Positions 1-9,437 of a stretch of DNA of 21,962 nucleotides are shown in pieces. The notes beneath the pieces were generated by a model. The model saw only the letters and a list, made by a program, of their open reading frames with translations. It made no database searches and was not told where the DNA came from. A program made the translations under genes and the position numbers. The DNA is taken from the IMG/VR virus record IMGVR_UViG_3300047550_005050, positions 1 through 21,962 of that record; one strand, written 5' to 3'. Origin of the DNA: a virus. Position 1 is the stretch's first letter. Every line of letters starts with the position of its first letter.

Positions 1-3000
1 CCATATAACCTACTTAACGATTATTCTTCATATCCATACTTACAATTACCAAACGATCTAGATCAAACACTGGAAGTAAAATATGCATCTCCAGGTAGAA
101 TTGAAAGTGTTGGAATTGTAACTGGAGGAACAAATTATAAAGTAAATGATAAAGTAGTTTTTGATGAAGAAGGAACTCGTGGATTTGGATTTACATCAAA
201 GGTTTCCAGAATTGGTGGAAAGAAAGTAAATTCAATTAGCGTTGCAACTTCTTCTCTTTATAATGCCGAAATTTATTCCTCAGAAGGAAATAAAAATGGA
301 TTCATCATTCAATCAGATTCTCCTCATAATTTTTTAAATAAGGATATTGTTGTAATTTCTGGATTGAATACATCCACATCTTTAATTGGTGGTTCATATG
401 ATATAGGTGTATTAAAAAATACTTTATCACTTTCTAATCCATCTGGAATATCATCAGACGGTGTTACTGGTATAGTTACCTTTATTTCGGTTTCAGGTAA
501 TCTAGATTACTCTACAATAAAAGAAAATGATGTATATTTGATTGGAAACGAAAGAATTAAGATTTTAAATATAGATAGAAATTCTTCAAGAATTAGGGTT
601 TTAAGATCTATTGATGGAACTGTTGGGTCTGCACATAGTTATACTGACATTCTATATGAGGATCCCAGAAGACTTTCCATAAAAGTGGGGAATACTACTT
701 CATATGGATATAAAGTAAATAAAGAAATTTACTTTGACCCTAAAGAATCTGTAGGATTGGGTACTATTTCGGGAGTTGGAATTGGAATAACAATTTCTTT
801 TGCAAATCCTGGTGTTGGAATAACACAGATCTTTATTCCAACAAGATCAATCTATATTCCAAATCATAATTTACAAACCGGAGATGTTTTAACATACTCT
901 ACAAATTCAGGATCTTCTATTTCAATTTCAAATGATGGAGTAACATCATCATCTCTTGCTGACCAATCTTTGGTTTATGTTGCTAAAATTACAAATGATT
1001 TAATTGGAATATCAACTGTAAAGGTTGGTCTTGGAACTACTGGAACTTTTGTTGGAGTTACTTCTGCAACATCTTCGATCAGCACTCTATACTTTACTGG
1101 AATAGGAACAGGTTTTTATCATAGCTTTAAGACCAACTATCCAAAATTAACAGGAAATATATCTAAAAATATAGTAACCGTATCGACAGCACAAACGCAC
1201 GGATTAACAAATAATGATTACGTTTTTGTAAGTATAAATCCGGGTATTTCAACTACCGTTGTTGTTAAGTATGATGATTATAACAGAAGAATTTTAATAA
1301 ATCCAAGAACATTTGTTTCAGGTGATATTGATATAAATGCAAATACAATAACGATTGTGAATCATAATTTTGAAAATGGTCAAGAAGTTGTTTATACTTC
1401 TGGATCTCCATCCGGTGGATTAGTGAATAATAAAATTTATTATATTGTAGTTTTTGATAAGAATACGGTTAAATTATCTGCTTCTTATTTTAGTGCAATA
1501 AGTTTAAGTCCAGATATAGTCAATATAACATCTGCTTCTAGTGGAACTTTGTCGCCAGTAAATCCACCAATCAAAACTTATAAAAATTCTACAGTAGTAT
1601 TTGATCTATCAGACTCCTCTTTATCATATATTAATGAATCGATTAGATATTCTGCATTCGAATTTAATTTATATACTGATCCAAATTACACTCAAATTTT
1701 TGACAAATCACCAAATAGTAAAACTTTTGAGGTTATAAAATCTGGTAGAGTTGGAATTGATTCTACGGCTAAAATTACATTAACCGTAAATGAAAATATT
1801 CCAGAAAAATTATTCTATAAGTTAGATCCTGTTTATGCAAGTACCCTACCATCAATAAAGGAGGAAGTGAGTGTAGACTCATCTGTTCTTGCAAATAACC
1901 AAGTTCAAGTTGTTTTTAGTGAATATAATGGAAAACATAGAGTAACTTCAACTTCTTCAACAACATTTACATATAATCTTGAAAGAGATCCAGAAGCATC
2001 ATCATATACTTCTTCATCAAAGTTTAATTATGAAACAACATCCTTATCTGCACTTGGACCAGTATCTAAAGTTGATATTACATCAAAAGGTCAACAATAC
2101 TCAAGTATTCCTAAGTTTTCCAATATAGTTTCTTCTAGTGGATCTGGTGCTATTTTAGAGGTATTCAGCAAATCTGTAGGAAATGTTCAAAAGACAAAAT
2201 TAAATAACATTGGATTTGATTTTTCTTGCGATTCTACGGTAAGACCAAATATAGCTCTTCCACAAATTTTAAAAATTGAACCACTCAATTCAATTGAGTC
2301 TATTGGAATTACTTCAACTGGAAGAGGTTATTCTACTGCACCAAAACTAATAGTTATAGATGGCAAAACAAAAGAAGTTTTACCTGAAGTAGATCTTCAA
2401 TATTCACTTGGAGACACTTATGTTACTATTTTGAAGAATACATATAGACTTAATGATATTGATCCTATTATCATTCCAACTCAAAATTCAAATGGGGTTG
2501 GAATAGCATCTATTACATATGATTCCGTAACAAAGGATGTAATTGTTGAATTGTCTGTTGGATTTAGTACTGCAAGTTCATTCCCATTCTCGGTTAATGA
2601 TAGAATTTTAATTGAGAATATTAGTATTGGTATTGGTTCTGACGCAAAAGGATTTAATTCCAGTGAGTATGATTATCAACTTTTCACAATTACTTCAATA
2701 GATCCAAATATCGGCGGAACTGGATCTGTTACCTATAATCTTGCAGAATTCTTAACTTCTGACGAAACTCCAGGAACTTATGATGATATTAATTCCTCCG
2801 GAAGAATTATACCAGAAAAATATTTCCCTAGATTCAACGTTACATTGAGTCCAAATAACTTCTTAGTAAATGAAGAGGTTAAGTATTCAAATCAATCAAC
2901 ACCTCTGGGAATTGCTGAAGATTGGGACGAAAAAACTAAGTATCTTAAGGTTTCTTCTAGAGAAGTTTTAATTGAAGGTAATATTATTGAAGGAGTTTCT

Positions 3001-6000
3001 TCAAAAACTCAAGGTAGAATTTCAACTACATTTGGATCTTATGGATTTATTAATCTTGCCCCATATTCTAAAGTAGAAGGTGGATGGACAACTGAAACCG
3101 GAATATTGAATAATGAATTGCAAAGAATTCAAGATAATTTCTATTATCAGAATTTCTCATATTCCCTAAAATCAAAAGTTCCCTACAGCACTTGGGAAAA
3201 TGCAGTTGGATCTTTAAATCATACGGCAGGATTTAAGAAATTCAGCGATTATCAATTAGAATCATTTGGTTATTCCGGAATCAGTACAGATGCGGTCTCT
3301 GTTTTAGATGCAACAGCAGATCTCTATGGATTTGCAAGTTTAAATTGTGTTTATGATTTTGATCTAGCTAAAGAAAATGCACTAGTAATTGGATCTAGTA
3401 CGTATTCCGATGAAATAACTTTTTCAAGTAGAGTACTTACTGATTATTTCGAATCTGTCGGAAACAGAGTACTGTTTATTGATGATATAAGTGGTCAATT
3501 TAATAGCAATCCAAGATCAACAAGATACTCTATAGTTCACAGATTCCCATTGACAGATGCTCGTGCCCAAAAATACATCGCTTATATAAGAGATCGGAGA
3601 TATTTTGCCCAAAGGCAAATGATGGTCTTCACCTTGCTTCACGATGATAGTATTGGTTATTTAAATCAATATGGTAGAGTTGAATCGGTTTATGACTTAG
3701 GATCTTTTGATTTTTCTATAGATGGAACTGATGGATTAATACTTTTCTATCCAGTAAACTATAGAGTAAATGATTATGATGTCACAACTCTTTCATATAA
3801 TTTAAAGGACAATCTTTCTGGTGTAGGAAGCACCACGTTGGGTAATATTGTAACTGTAAGTACCGATACTATTATCATTCCTCCATCGACGGCAACGCCA
3901 ATTATTAGTATTGGAACTACCTATACTTCATCTAAAGTTTTAGTTGAAGTTTCTACGGAAGATAAAAAGTATCAATATAATGAACTGACTTTAATTCATG
4001 ATGGAACAAATATAGAACTTTTAGAATATGGTCAATTAACTAATCATTCTGTAGATTCATATTCAAGTTCTGGTCTTGGTTCATATTTCCCATATTTCTC
4101 AGGATCAGAGTTAAAGGTTAATTTCATTCCTAATGTTGGAACAGCAGCATCTGTAAGTATTATTCAAGTTTCAATAGCAGATACAACAGTTTCCGGAATT
4201 GGAACGTTTGATCTCAGATATGCAAGATTTGAAGCCAGATCAACTTCTATCGCTTCTACTACATCTCCAACAGAAAATATAGTTGCCGAGTATCCAGATA
4301 ATTATGATGGGGGATATTATATTGTTCAAGTTTCCGATACAACAAACAATAGACATCAATTATCCGAAGTTGTTGTCTTAGATGATGAAAATAATGCATT
4401 TATTACAGAGTTTGGAAACGTCGAAACACATTCTGGTCTTGGAACTATTGGTGCATCAAAAACTGCAAATTCGACTAGACTAACGTTTACTCCTCTTCCA
4501 GATATTGACGTTCAAGTTAAAGTTTACTTCAATACTTTAACTAATTTCGATGAGACTAATGTAATAACACAATACAATAACAATACAGCGACTTCAGATT
4601 ATGGTACATATTATGGTACTGAAAGAGACGTAAAACTCTCATTTGAACTTAAGCATCAAGGATATCCAATTTTCAAAAGATATTTCAATGGAAGTGATTC
4701 AACAGTCGTAAGTATTGCTTCAAGTACAATTAGAATTCAAAATCATTTCTTTGTTACTGGAGAGAAAGTTACTTATTCTGCAGGCGAATCTACAGCAACT
4801 TCCTCACCTATTGGAATTACAACTACTGATTTTGGTGTGGGCATTGGCACTACAGATAAACTTCCATCGACAATTTATATTGTTAAAATTGATGAAAATA
4901 CAATTAAACTTGCAAAGAGTGCTGAGGATGCTCTAAAGACTGTTCCAGATGTAATTACGATGACCTCAGTTGGAATTGGAACTAGTCATTCACTGACTTC
5001 CTTCACTCAAAATGCAAAGGCACTTATTTGTATTGATAATGTAATACAATCTCCTGTAGTATCAACATCAACTACAACACAATTATCAGCAAATCTACTT
5101 TCCGTAGATGATCTATTATACTCAAATTCTACTCTGGACTTCTTTGCTGGAGACCTAATTCGTATTGATGATGAGATAATGAGAATAGAATCTGTTGGTG
5201 TTGGTAGCACTAATGCAATTCGTGTTCAAAGACCTTGGCTAGGAACTGAAATTACCAGTCATTCAATTGGTACTTCAGTTACAAAACTGAACGGAAACTA
5301 TAATATAATTGATAATACAATTACTTTTGTCGATGCACCTTATGGAAACACCCCAATTGGAACATCCACAAATCCACCAGATGAAAGAGATTGGGTCGGA
5401 ATTACTTCATCCTCTTCCTTCCATGGAAGAACTTTTATGAGATCTGGTGCGATAGATTCTTCAAATGAACCATATCATAAGAACTATGTTCTAGATGATA
5501 TTTCTTCAGAATTCAGTGGATCTCAAAATACATTTACACTGACTTCAAATAAATCAAACATTTCTGATATTTTTGAAGAGAATGCTATTATACTAGTTAA
5601 TGAAATATTCCAAGAGCCAGGATTAACAAACAATTATACTTTATCGGAATCAGTTGGAGTAACCTCAATTTCTTTTGTTGGATCTGCAACTTCACAACCT
5701 TCCGATATCAACTCATCAAATCTTCCCGCTGGAGGTATAATTGTCTCTGTTGGATCCACAGAAGGACTTGGATACCAACCTCTAATCTCTGCTGGAGGAA
5801 CTGCTATTGTATCTGCAGCGGGAACCATTTCTTCGATCAGTATTGGTAATAGTGGTTCTGGTTATAGATCTTCAATACAAACTTTAAGTGGAATTGCAAC
5901 TGTTATTGTTAGAGTTGGAGTTGCAACATCATCAACAGGAACTCCTAATATTGAATTCATAGGAACTGCTGCAGTTAGTAATGGTAATATTGTAAGTATT

Positions 6001-7854
6001 GCTATTACCAACCCTGGAGTTGGATACACATCATCTAATCCACCACAAGTAATTATTGATGCTCCACTATCATATTCAGACATTCCTCTCATTTATAGTT
6101 CATCTTCATCAGGTATAGGAACTCAAGCTACTGTAGATATCGTTGTTGGACAAGGATCCAGTGTAATTAATTTTGAAATTAAAAACACTGGATATGGATA
6201 TAAAGTTGGAGAAATTCTAACAATTCCAACAGGTGGTGCTACTGGAATTCCAACTACACCAAATTCAACATTGAGACAATTCCAAATCACTGTTGATATT
6301 GTGGATAGAGACAAGTTCTCTGGATGGACAATTGGTGAATTGGAAGTGTTTGATAATATTGAAAGACTTTTCGATGGAAAGAGAGTCATTTTCCCATTAT
6401 TATTGAATGGAACTCTCACTTCAGTATATGCTAAAAAAGGATCTCTTATTAAGATTCAAGATGTACTTCTAGTCTTTATAAATGATATTCTCCAAATTCC
6501 AGGAGAAGCATATATTTTCAATGGCGGAAGCAAGATAGAGTTTACCGAAGCACCGAAACCAGAGGATACTTGTAAGATCATATTCTATAAGGGAAGTGGT
6601 GAGGGTGTTGATGTTATATTCAGAGATGTTGTAGATACTGTGAAAAAAGGTGATGATTTACAATTAACTTACGATTCTTCTGTTGGTCAATCACCAACTC
6701 TGTTAGAAGATGAAAGAAAAGTGACCGATATTTTATCAATTGAAACTGTTGAAACTAATCCATATTTTGGACCAGGAAATACTTCAGATACAACTTTATC
6801 AAGACCAATAAATTGGTGCCGACAAACTGAGGATTTGATTATTAACGAAAATGATGTAACAAAGGATAGAGAGTTTTATGAGCCACATATCTTCCCAACA
6901 ACTTATCTAATTCAGTCTGTTGGAATTGGATCTACCGTCCTTTATGTTGAGAATTTAAGACCTCTATTCAATGCAACAAATGAAAACAGCGTTTCTTTAG
7001 ATTTCCAAAAGAATATTACATTCATTTCACAGGATTCTAAAGTTTCTGCGAGTGCAACTGCTGTTGTATCTGCAGCAGGAACAATAACATCTATTAGTAT
7101 TGTAAGTGGTGGATCTGGTTATGTTACTGCACCAAATGTGAGCATTCAAAATCCCGTAGGAGTAGGATCTACTACTTCCACGGCAGTATCCTCTATAACT
7201 TCTGGAATTGTTACATCTATTTCCTTAACGGGCATTGTTACTGGATATTCTCAAGATAATCCCCCAGTAGTTCTGATAGAACCCCCAATTATTCAAATTG
7301 AGAGTGATAAAGTTGTTTCTTATGAGGGTGATTTTGGAATAATTAGTGGAATATCCACAGTTTCTGTCGGTGTTGCTTCTACTGGATTAGTTTTTGACTT
7401 CTTTATTCCAAAGAATTCTCCTCTCAGAGAAGGATTGATAACTGGAATCACAACAGTAAGTGGTATACAAACTGGATATTATTTTGTAATTTCCAATTCT
7501 AATGTTGGGAATGGAGTAACATCTCTGAATAGTAATGGATCGATTGTTGGATCTGGAACAAGTTTCCTTGATGGAGTTTACAGAGTTGCTGCAGTTTCTA
7601 TAGCACAAACATCTACCGTTGGTTTTGGTGTTACATATGTTGCTAAAGTAACGGTTAGTGTTTCAAGTTATAATGGATTAACTGGAATTGGTTATAGCAA
7701 TTACTATGGTAACTTTAGCTGGGGAAGAATATTCCTCAGATCAAGATCACAAGTAGCACAATATAATGCATATACTAATGGCGGATACTCCGGAATTTCA
7801 ACTGGAACAATTATAACTAGAACTGCTCCACTAAAATACTCAAATTACCTTTAA
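1..7854 (+). CDS. Giant T4-like phage baseplate/tail structural protein, 5' partial
   Basis: The frame is open from base 1 with no stop before TAA at 7852, so the gene begins left of the window. The ATG at 364 is only an internal methionine. At least 2617 residues are visible. I infer a virion protein of the baseplate periphery: it sits immediately before gp8, where T4 carries gp7 (about 1030 aa), but I cannot show homology to gp7. The protein is Gly/Ser/Thr/Ile-rich and beta-like, with no membrane segment or signal peptide. Visible pieces, numbered from base 1: repeated NHxFxxGxxVxY units (near residues 109, 289, 455, 1582), about eight GY-type repeats, a conserved-looking block near 1040-1090 (HTAGFKKFSDYQLES), another near 1177-1226 (HRFPLTDARAQKYIAYIRDR), a PWLGTEITSH module near 1745, and the C-terminal segment with WGRIFLRSR and RTAPLKYSNYL. 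The C-terminal segment resembles large structural proteins of cyanomyoviruses as I recall them. The virion role is fairly secure; the exact position is not. Confidence 0.75.
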   Translation, partial: PYNLLNDYSSYPYLQLPNDLDQTLEVKYASPGRIESVGIVTGGTNYKVNDKVVFDEEGTRGFGFTSKVSRIGGKKVNSISVATSSLYNAEIYSSEGNKNGFIIQSDSPHNFLNKDIVVISGLNTSTSLIGGSYDIGVLKNTLSLSNPSGISSDGVTGIVTFISVSGNLDYSTIKENDVYLIGNERIKILNIDRNSSRIRVLRSIDGTVGSAHSYTDILYEDPRRLSIKVGNTTSYGYKVNKEIYFDPKESVGLGTISGVGIGITISFANPGVGITQIFIPTRSIYIPNHNLQTGDVLTYSTNSGSSISISNDGVTSSSLADQSLVYVAKITNDLIGISTVKVGLGTTGTFVGVTSATSSISTLYFTGIGTGFYHSFKTNYPKLTGNISKNIVTVSTAQTHGLTNNDYVFVSINPGISTTVVVKYDDYNRRILINPRTFVSGDIDINANTITIVNHNFENGQEVVYTSGSPSGGLVNNKIYYIVVFDKNTVKLSASYFSAISLSPDIVNITSASSGTLSPVNPPIKTYKNSTVVFDLSDSSLSYINESIRYSAFEFNLYTDPNYTQIFDKSPNSKTFEVIKSGRVGIDSTAKITLTVNENIPEKLFYKLDPVYASTLPSIKEEVSVDSSVLANNQVQVVFSEYNGKHRVTSTSSTTFTYNLERDPEASSYTSSSKFNYETTSLSALGPVSKVDITSKGQQYSSIPKFSNIVSSSGSGAILEVFSKSVGNVQKTKLNNIGFDFSCDSTVRPNIALPQILKIEPLNSIESIGITSTGRGYSTAPKLIVIDGKTKEVLPEVDLQYSLGDTYVTILKNTYRLNDIDPIIIPTQNSNGVGIASITYDSVTKDVIVELSVGFSTASSFPFSVNDRILIENISIGIGSDAKGFNSSEYDYQLFTITSIDPNIGGTGSVTYNLAEFLTSDETPGTYDDINSSGRIIPEKYFPRFNVTLSPNNFLVNEEVKYSNQSTPLGIAEDWDEKTKYLKVSSREVLIEGNIIEGVSSKTQGRISTTFGSYGFINLAPYSKVEGGWTTETGILNNELQRIQDNFYYQNFSYSLKSKVPYSTWENAVGSLNHTAGFKKFSDYQLESFGYSGISTDAVSVLDATADLYGFASLNCVYDFDLAKENALVIGSSTYSDEITFSSRVLTDYFESVGNRVLFIDDISGQFNSNPRSTRYSIVHRFPLTDARAQKYIAYIRDRRYFAQRQMMVFTLLHDDSIGYLNQYGRVESVYDLGSFDFSIDGTDGLILFYPVNYRVNDYDVTTLSYNLKDNLSGVGSTTLGNIVTVSTDTIIIPPSTATPIISIGTTYTSSKVLVEVSTEDKKYQYNELTLIHDGTNIELLEYGQLTNHSVDSYSSSGLGSYFPYFSGSELKVNFIPNVGTAASVSIIQVSIADTTVSGIGTFDLRYARFEARSTSIASTTSPTENIVAEYPDNYDGGYYIVQVSDTTNNRHQLSEVVVLDDENNAFITEFGNVETHSGLGTIGASKTANSTRLTFTPLPDIDVQVKVYFNTLTNFDETNVITQYNNNTATSDYGTYYGTERDVKLSFELKHQGYPIFKRYFNGSDSTVVSIASSTIRIQNHFFVTGEKVTYSAGESTATSSPIGITTTDFGVGIGTTDKLPSTIYIVKIDENTIKLAKSAEDALKTVPDVITMTSVGIGTSHSLTSFTQNAKALICIDNVIQSPVVSTSTTTQLSANLLSVDDLLYSNSTLDFFAGDLIRIDDEIMRIESVGVGSTNAIRVQRPWLGTEITSHSIGTSVTKLNGNYNIIDNTITFVDAPYGNTPIGTSTNPPDERDWVGITSSSSFHGRTFMRSGAIDSSNEPYHKNYVLDDISSEFSGSQNTFTLTSNKSNISDIFEENAIILVNEIFQEPGLTNNYTLSESVGVTSISFVGSATSQPSDINSSNLPAGGIIVSVGSTEGLGYQPLISAGGTAIVSAAGTISSISIGNSGSGYRSSIQTLSGIATVIVRVGVATSSTGTPNIEFIGTAAVSNGNIVSIAITNPGVGYTSSNPPQVIIDAPLSYSDIPLIYSSSSSGIGTQATVDIVVGQGSSVINFEIKNTGYGYKVGEILTIPTGGATGIPTTPNSTLRQFQITVDIVDRDKFSGWTIGELEVFDNIERLFDGKRVIFPLLLNGTLTSVYAKKGSLIKIQDVLLVFINDILQIPGEAYIFNGGSKIEFTEAPKPEDTCKIIFYKGSGEGVDVIFRDVVDTVKKGDDLQLTYDSSVGQSPTLLEDERKVTDILSIETVETNPYFGPGNTSDTTLSRPINWCRQTEDLIINENDVTKDREFYEPHIFPTTYLIQSVGIGSTVLYVENLRPLFNATNENSVSLDFQKNITFISQDSKVSASATAVVSAAGTITSISIVSGGSGYVTAPNVSIQNPVGVGSTTSTAVSSITSGIVTSISLTGIVTGYSQDNPPVVLIEPPIIQIESDKVVSYEGDFGIISGISTVSVGVASTGLVFDFFIPKNSPLREGLITGITTVSGIQTGYYFVISNSNVGNGVTSLNSNGSIVGSGTSFLDGVYRVAAVSIAQTSTVGFGVTYVAKVTVSVSSYNGLTGIGYSNYYGNFSWGRIFLRSRSQVAQYNAYTNGGYSGISTGTIITRTAPLKYSNYL
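5836..6230 (+). repeat. GY-type protein repeats in giant structural protein, first cluster
   Basis: The translation carries three successive units of the form I-x-I-x-N-x-G-x-GY: SISIGNSGSGY (from about 5836), SIAITNPGVGYTSSNPPQVII (from about 5995) and FEIKNTGYGYKVGEILTIP (from about 6172). The first is preceded by an Ala/Gly-rich strand, AIVSAAGTIS. Earlier, more diverged copies lie near 100-210, 2068-2166 and 2299-2362. They look like short beta-hairpin or beta-prism units. The fold is inferred. Confidence 0.7.
7045..7290 (+). repeat. GY-type protein repeats in giant structural protein, second cluster
   Basis: Two further units are encoded here: TSISIVSGGSGYVTAPNVSI and TSISLTGIVTGYSQDNPP. 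The strand before the first reads SASATAVVSAAGTITSI and is almost the same as SAAATAVVSAAGTITQI in the neck protein gp14 (19236-19286). In these 17 codons there are 2 amino-acid differences and 9 synonymous differences, so this is a conserved protein module and not a recent DNA copy. Confidence 0.7.
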
Positions 7855-7860
7855 TAAATA
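7853..7860 (+). promoter_or_regulatory. Putative T4-type late promoter for gp8
   Basis: AATAAATA matches the late promoter core TATAAATA of T4-like phages, with the relaxed first base seen in marine relatives. It overlaps the tandem stop codons TAATAA of the upstream gene and lies 17 bases before the gp8 ATG. T4-type late promoters need no -35 box. The gp8 start has no clear Shine-Dalgarno sequence. Confidence 0.6.
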
Positions 7861-7877
7861 GATAAAAAACTCTCCAA

Positions 7878-9431
7878 ATGTCTGCAATTATAACTGATCA
7901 GATTAGAATATTAAATGCAAAAAACTTTATTGCGGGGGTAACAACATCCGATAATTCATATTATACTTTTGTCGGATTACCTAACCCCTCTGATATTCAA
8001 AGTGATTGGGATACTACCCCACCAGCTCCTAAAGACAGTTTTGATGAAGAAAATAGTTATTGGGACACGATGATTGCATTGAAAAAAATAAATTTATCGG
8101 ATATTCGTCAAGTTGTTCAAAAAAGAGTTTGGTCTTCTGGAACAACTTATGATTATTATAGACATGATTATAGCAGATCAAACACCGCTCCAGTTTCTGG
8201 AGCGACTAGTCTGTATTCTTCTTCATATTATGTTCTGAATAGTGATTATAGAGTTTATGTTTGTCTGCAAAATGGAACCGATCCTACTTATCCAAATGGA
8301 AGACCTTCATTAGATGAACCAACATTTGTAGATCTAGAGCCAAGATCAGCTGGTACTAGTGGTGATGGTTATATATGGAAATATCTTTATACTATTAAAC
8401 CAAGTGACATTGTAAAGTTTGAGTCAACAAACTTTATGCCTGTTCCTTTAAATTGGGAAACAAGTGCAGATAATGCTGCGGTTAGAAATAATGCAGTTGA
8501 TGGTTCAATCAAAATTGTTACTATTACAAATAGAGGAGTAGGGATAGGAACTGCAAATAGAACATATACTAGAGTTCCTATAAAGGGAGATGGTACTGGT
8601 GCAGAGTGTACAATTGTTGTTAATAATGATCAGCAAGTTGAATCGATTGTAGTATCAAATCAAGGTTCTGGGTATACTTATGGAAACGTTGATTTAGTTG
8701 CTGGAAATGTACCAACAGGATCTGTTAACCCAACTTTTGATGTGATTATTCCACCAAAGGGAGGACACGGTTATGATATCTATAGGGAATTGGGAGCATA
8801 TAATGTTCTTCTCTATTCTAGAATTGAAAATGACTCACAAAATCCAGATTTCATAACTGGTAATCAAATTGCAAGAGTTGGAATTGTTGAAAATCCAAAC
8901 CAATTTGGTTCATCTCAATTATTGACTTCAGATAAGGCAAGTGCTGTTTATGCAATAAGATTAGCAGGTGTCGGATACAGTTCTGCATCTTTTACTCCAG
9001 ATTCTATAATTACTCAAACAGTAGGTACTGGTGTTACCGCTTCGGGTAAGGTTATTAGTTATGATTCAACCACGGGGGTTTTAAAATACTGGCAGGATAG
9101 AACTCTTGCCGGATTTAATACAGTAGGTACTGCACAGACTACGCCACAATATGGTTTTGATCTTGTTGAGTTTACAAGTAACCCTTCCACTGGAGGAAGT
9201 TTAGTTATTACAGGAAATACTGGCGCTACATTGTCCATCAGCACATCCTTTACAGGCATATCTACAGTAATAAATAGTAGGACCTACTATCTTGGTCAGT
9301 CTTTTGTTAACGGTCTATCAAATCCAGAGGTTAAAAAATACTCAGGAAACATCATTTACGTGGATAATAGACCAGCAATTACAAGATCATCCAATCAAAA
9401 AGAAGATATCAAAGTCATTTTGCAGTTCTAA
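7878..9431 (+). CDS. 8: Baseplate wedge protein gp8
   Basis: In T4, gp8 is a dimeric component of the baseplate wedge, joining gp10-gp7 during wedge assembly. I recognise this 517-aa protein from its N-terminal part: residues 1-80 with the Asp/Trp-rich segment PSDIQSDWDTTPPAPKD, then RVWSSGTTYDYYRHDY near 85-100, and GYIWKYLYTIKPSD near 165-180. The GGHGYDIYRELGAYNVLL block near 295 and the C-terminal DNRPAITRSSNQKEDIK also look typical of the family. It is much longer than T4 gp8 (334 aa). Part of the extra length lies in two GY-type repeats (TITNRGVGIGTANRTYTRVP near 212-238 and SIVVSNQGSGYTYG near 255-270), shared with neighbouring virion proteins. It starts 23 bases after the giant gene, with a late promoter motif in that gap, and is followed 6 bases later by the DUF4815 gene. 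Confidence 0.9.
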   Translation: MSAIITDQIRILNAKNFIAGVTTSDNSYYTFVGLPNPSDIQSDWDTTPPAPKDSFDEENSYWDTMIALKKINLSDIRQVVQKRVWSSGTTYDYYRHDYSRSNTAPVSGATSLYSSSYYVLNSDYRVYVCLQNGTDPTYPNGRPSLDEPTFVDLEPRSAGTSGDGYIWKYLYTIKPSDIVKFESTNFMPVPLNWETSADNAAVRNNAVDGSIKIVTITNRGVGIGTANRTYTRVPIKGDGTGAECTIVVNNDQQVESIVVSNQGSGYTYGNVDLVAGNVPTGSVNPTFDVIIPPKGGHGYDIYRELGAYNVLLYSRIENDSQNPDFITGNQIARVGIVENPNQFGSSQLLTSDKASAVYAIRLAGVGYSSASFTPDSIITQTVGTGVTASGKVISYDSTTGVLKYWQDRTLAGFNTVGTAQTTPQYGFDLVEFTSNPSTGGSLVITGNTGATLSISTSFTGISTVINSRTYYLGQSFVNGLSNPEVKKYSGNIIYVDNRPAITRSSNQKEDIKVILQF

Positions 9432-9437
9432 AGAATT

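Noticed and set aside
364-366. ATG at 364 as the true start of the giant gene
   Set aside because: The same frame is open back to base 1 and encodes typical repeat sequence there (GRIESVGIVTGGTNYKVND), and no ribosome binding site precedes the ATG. The gene is cut by the left edge.
4715-4936. 73-aa plus-strand frame inside the giant gene
   Set aside because: It is Leu/Gln-rich, out of frame and without a start signal. It comes from the AT-rich repeat coding.
7045-7095. Recent recombination copy between the giant gene and gp14
   Set aside because: The 17 matching codons differ at 9 synonymous sites, which argues for old divergence under protein constraint.
5836-7290. CRISPR-like or direct DNA repeats
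   Set aside because: The repetition is at protein level only. Codons differ at most third positions and there are no constant spacers.
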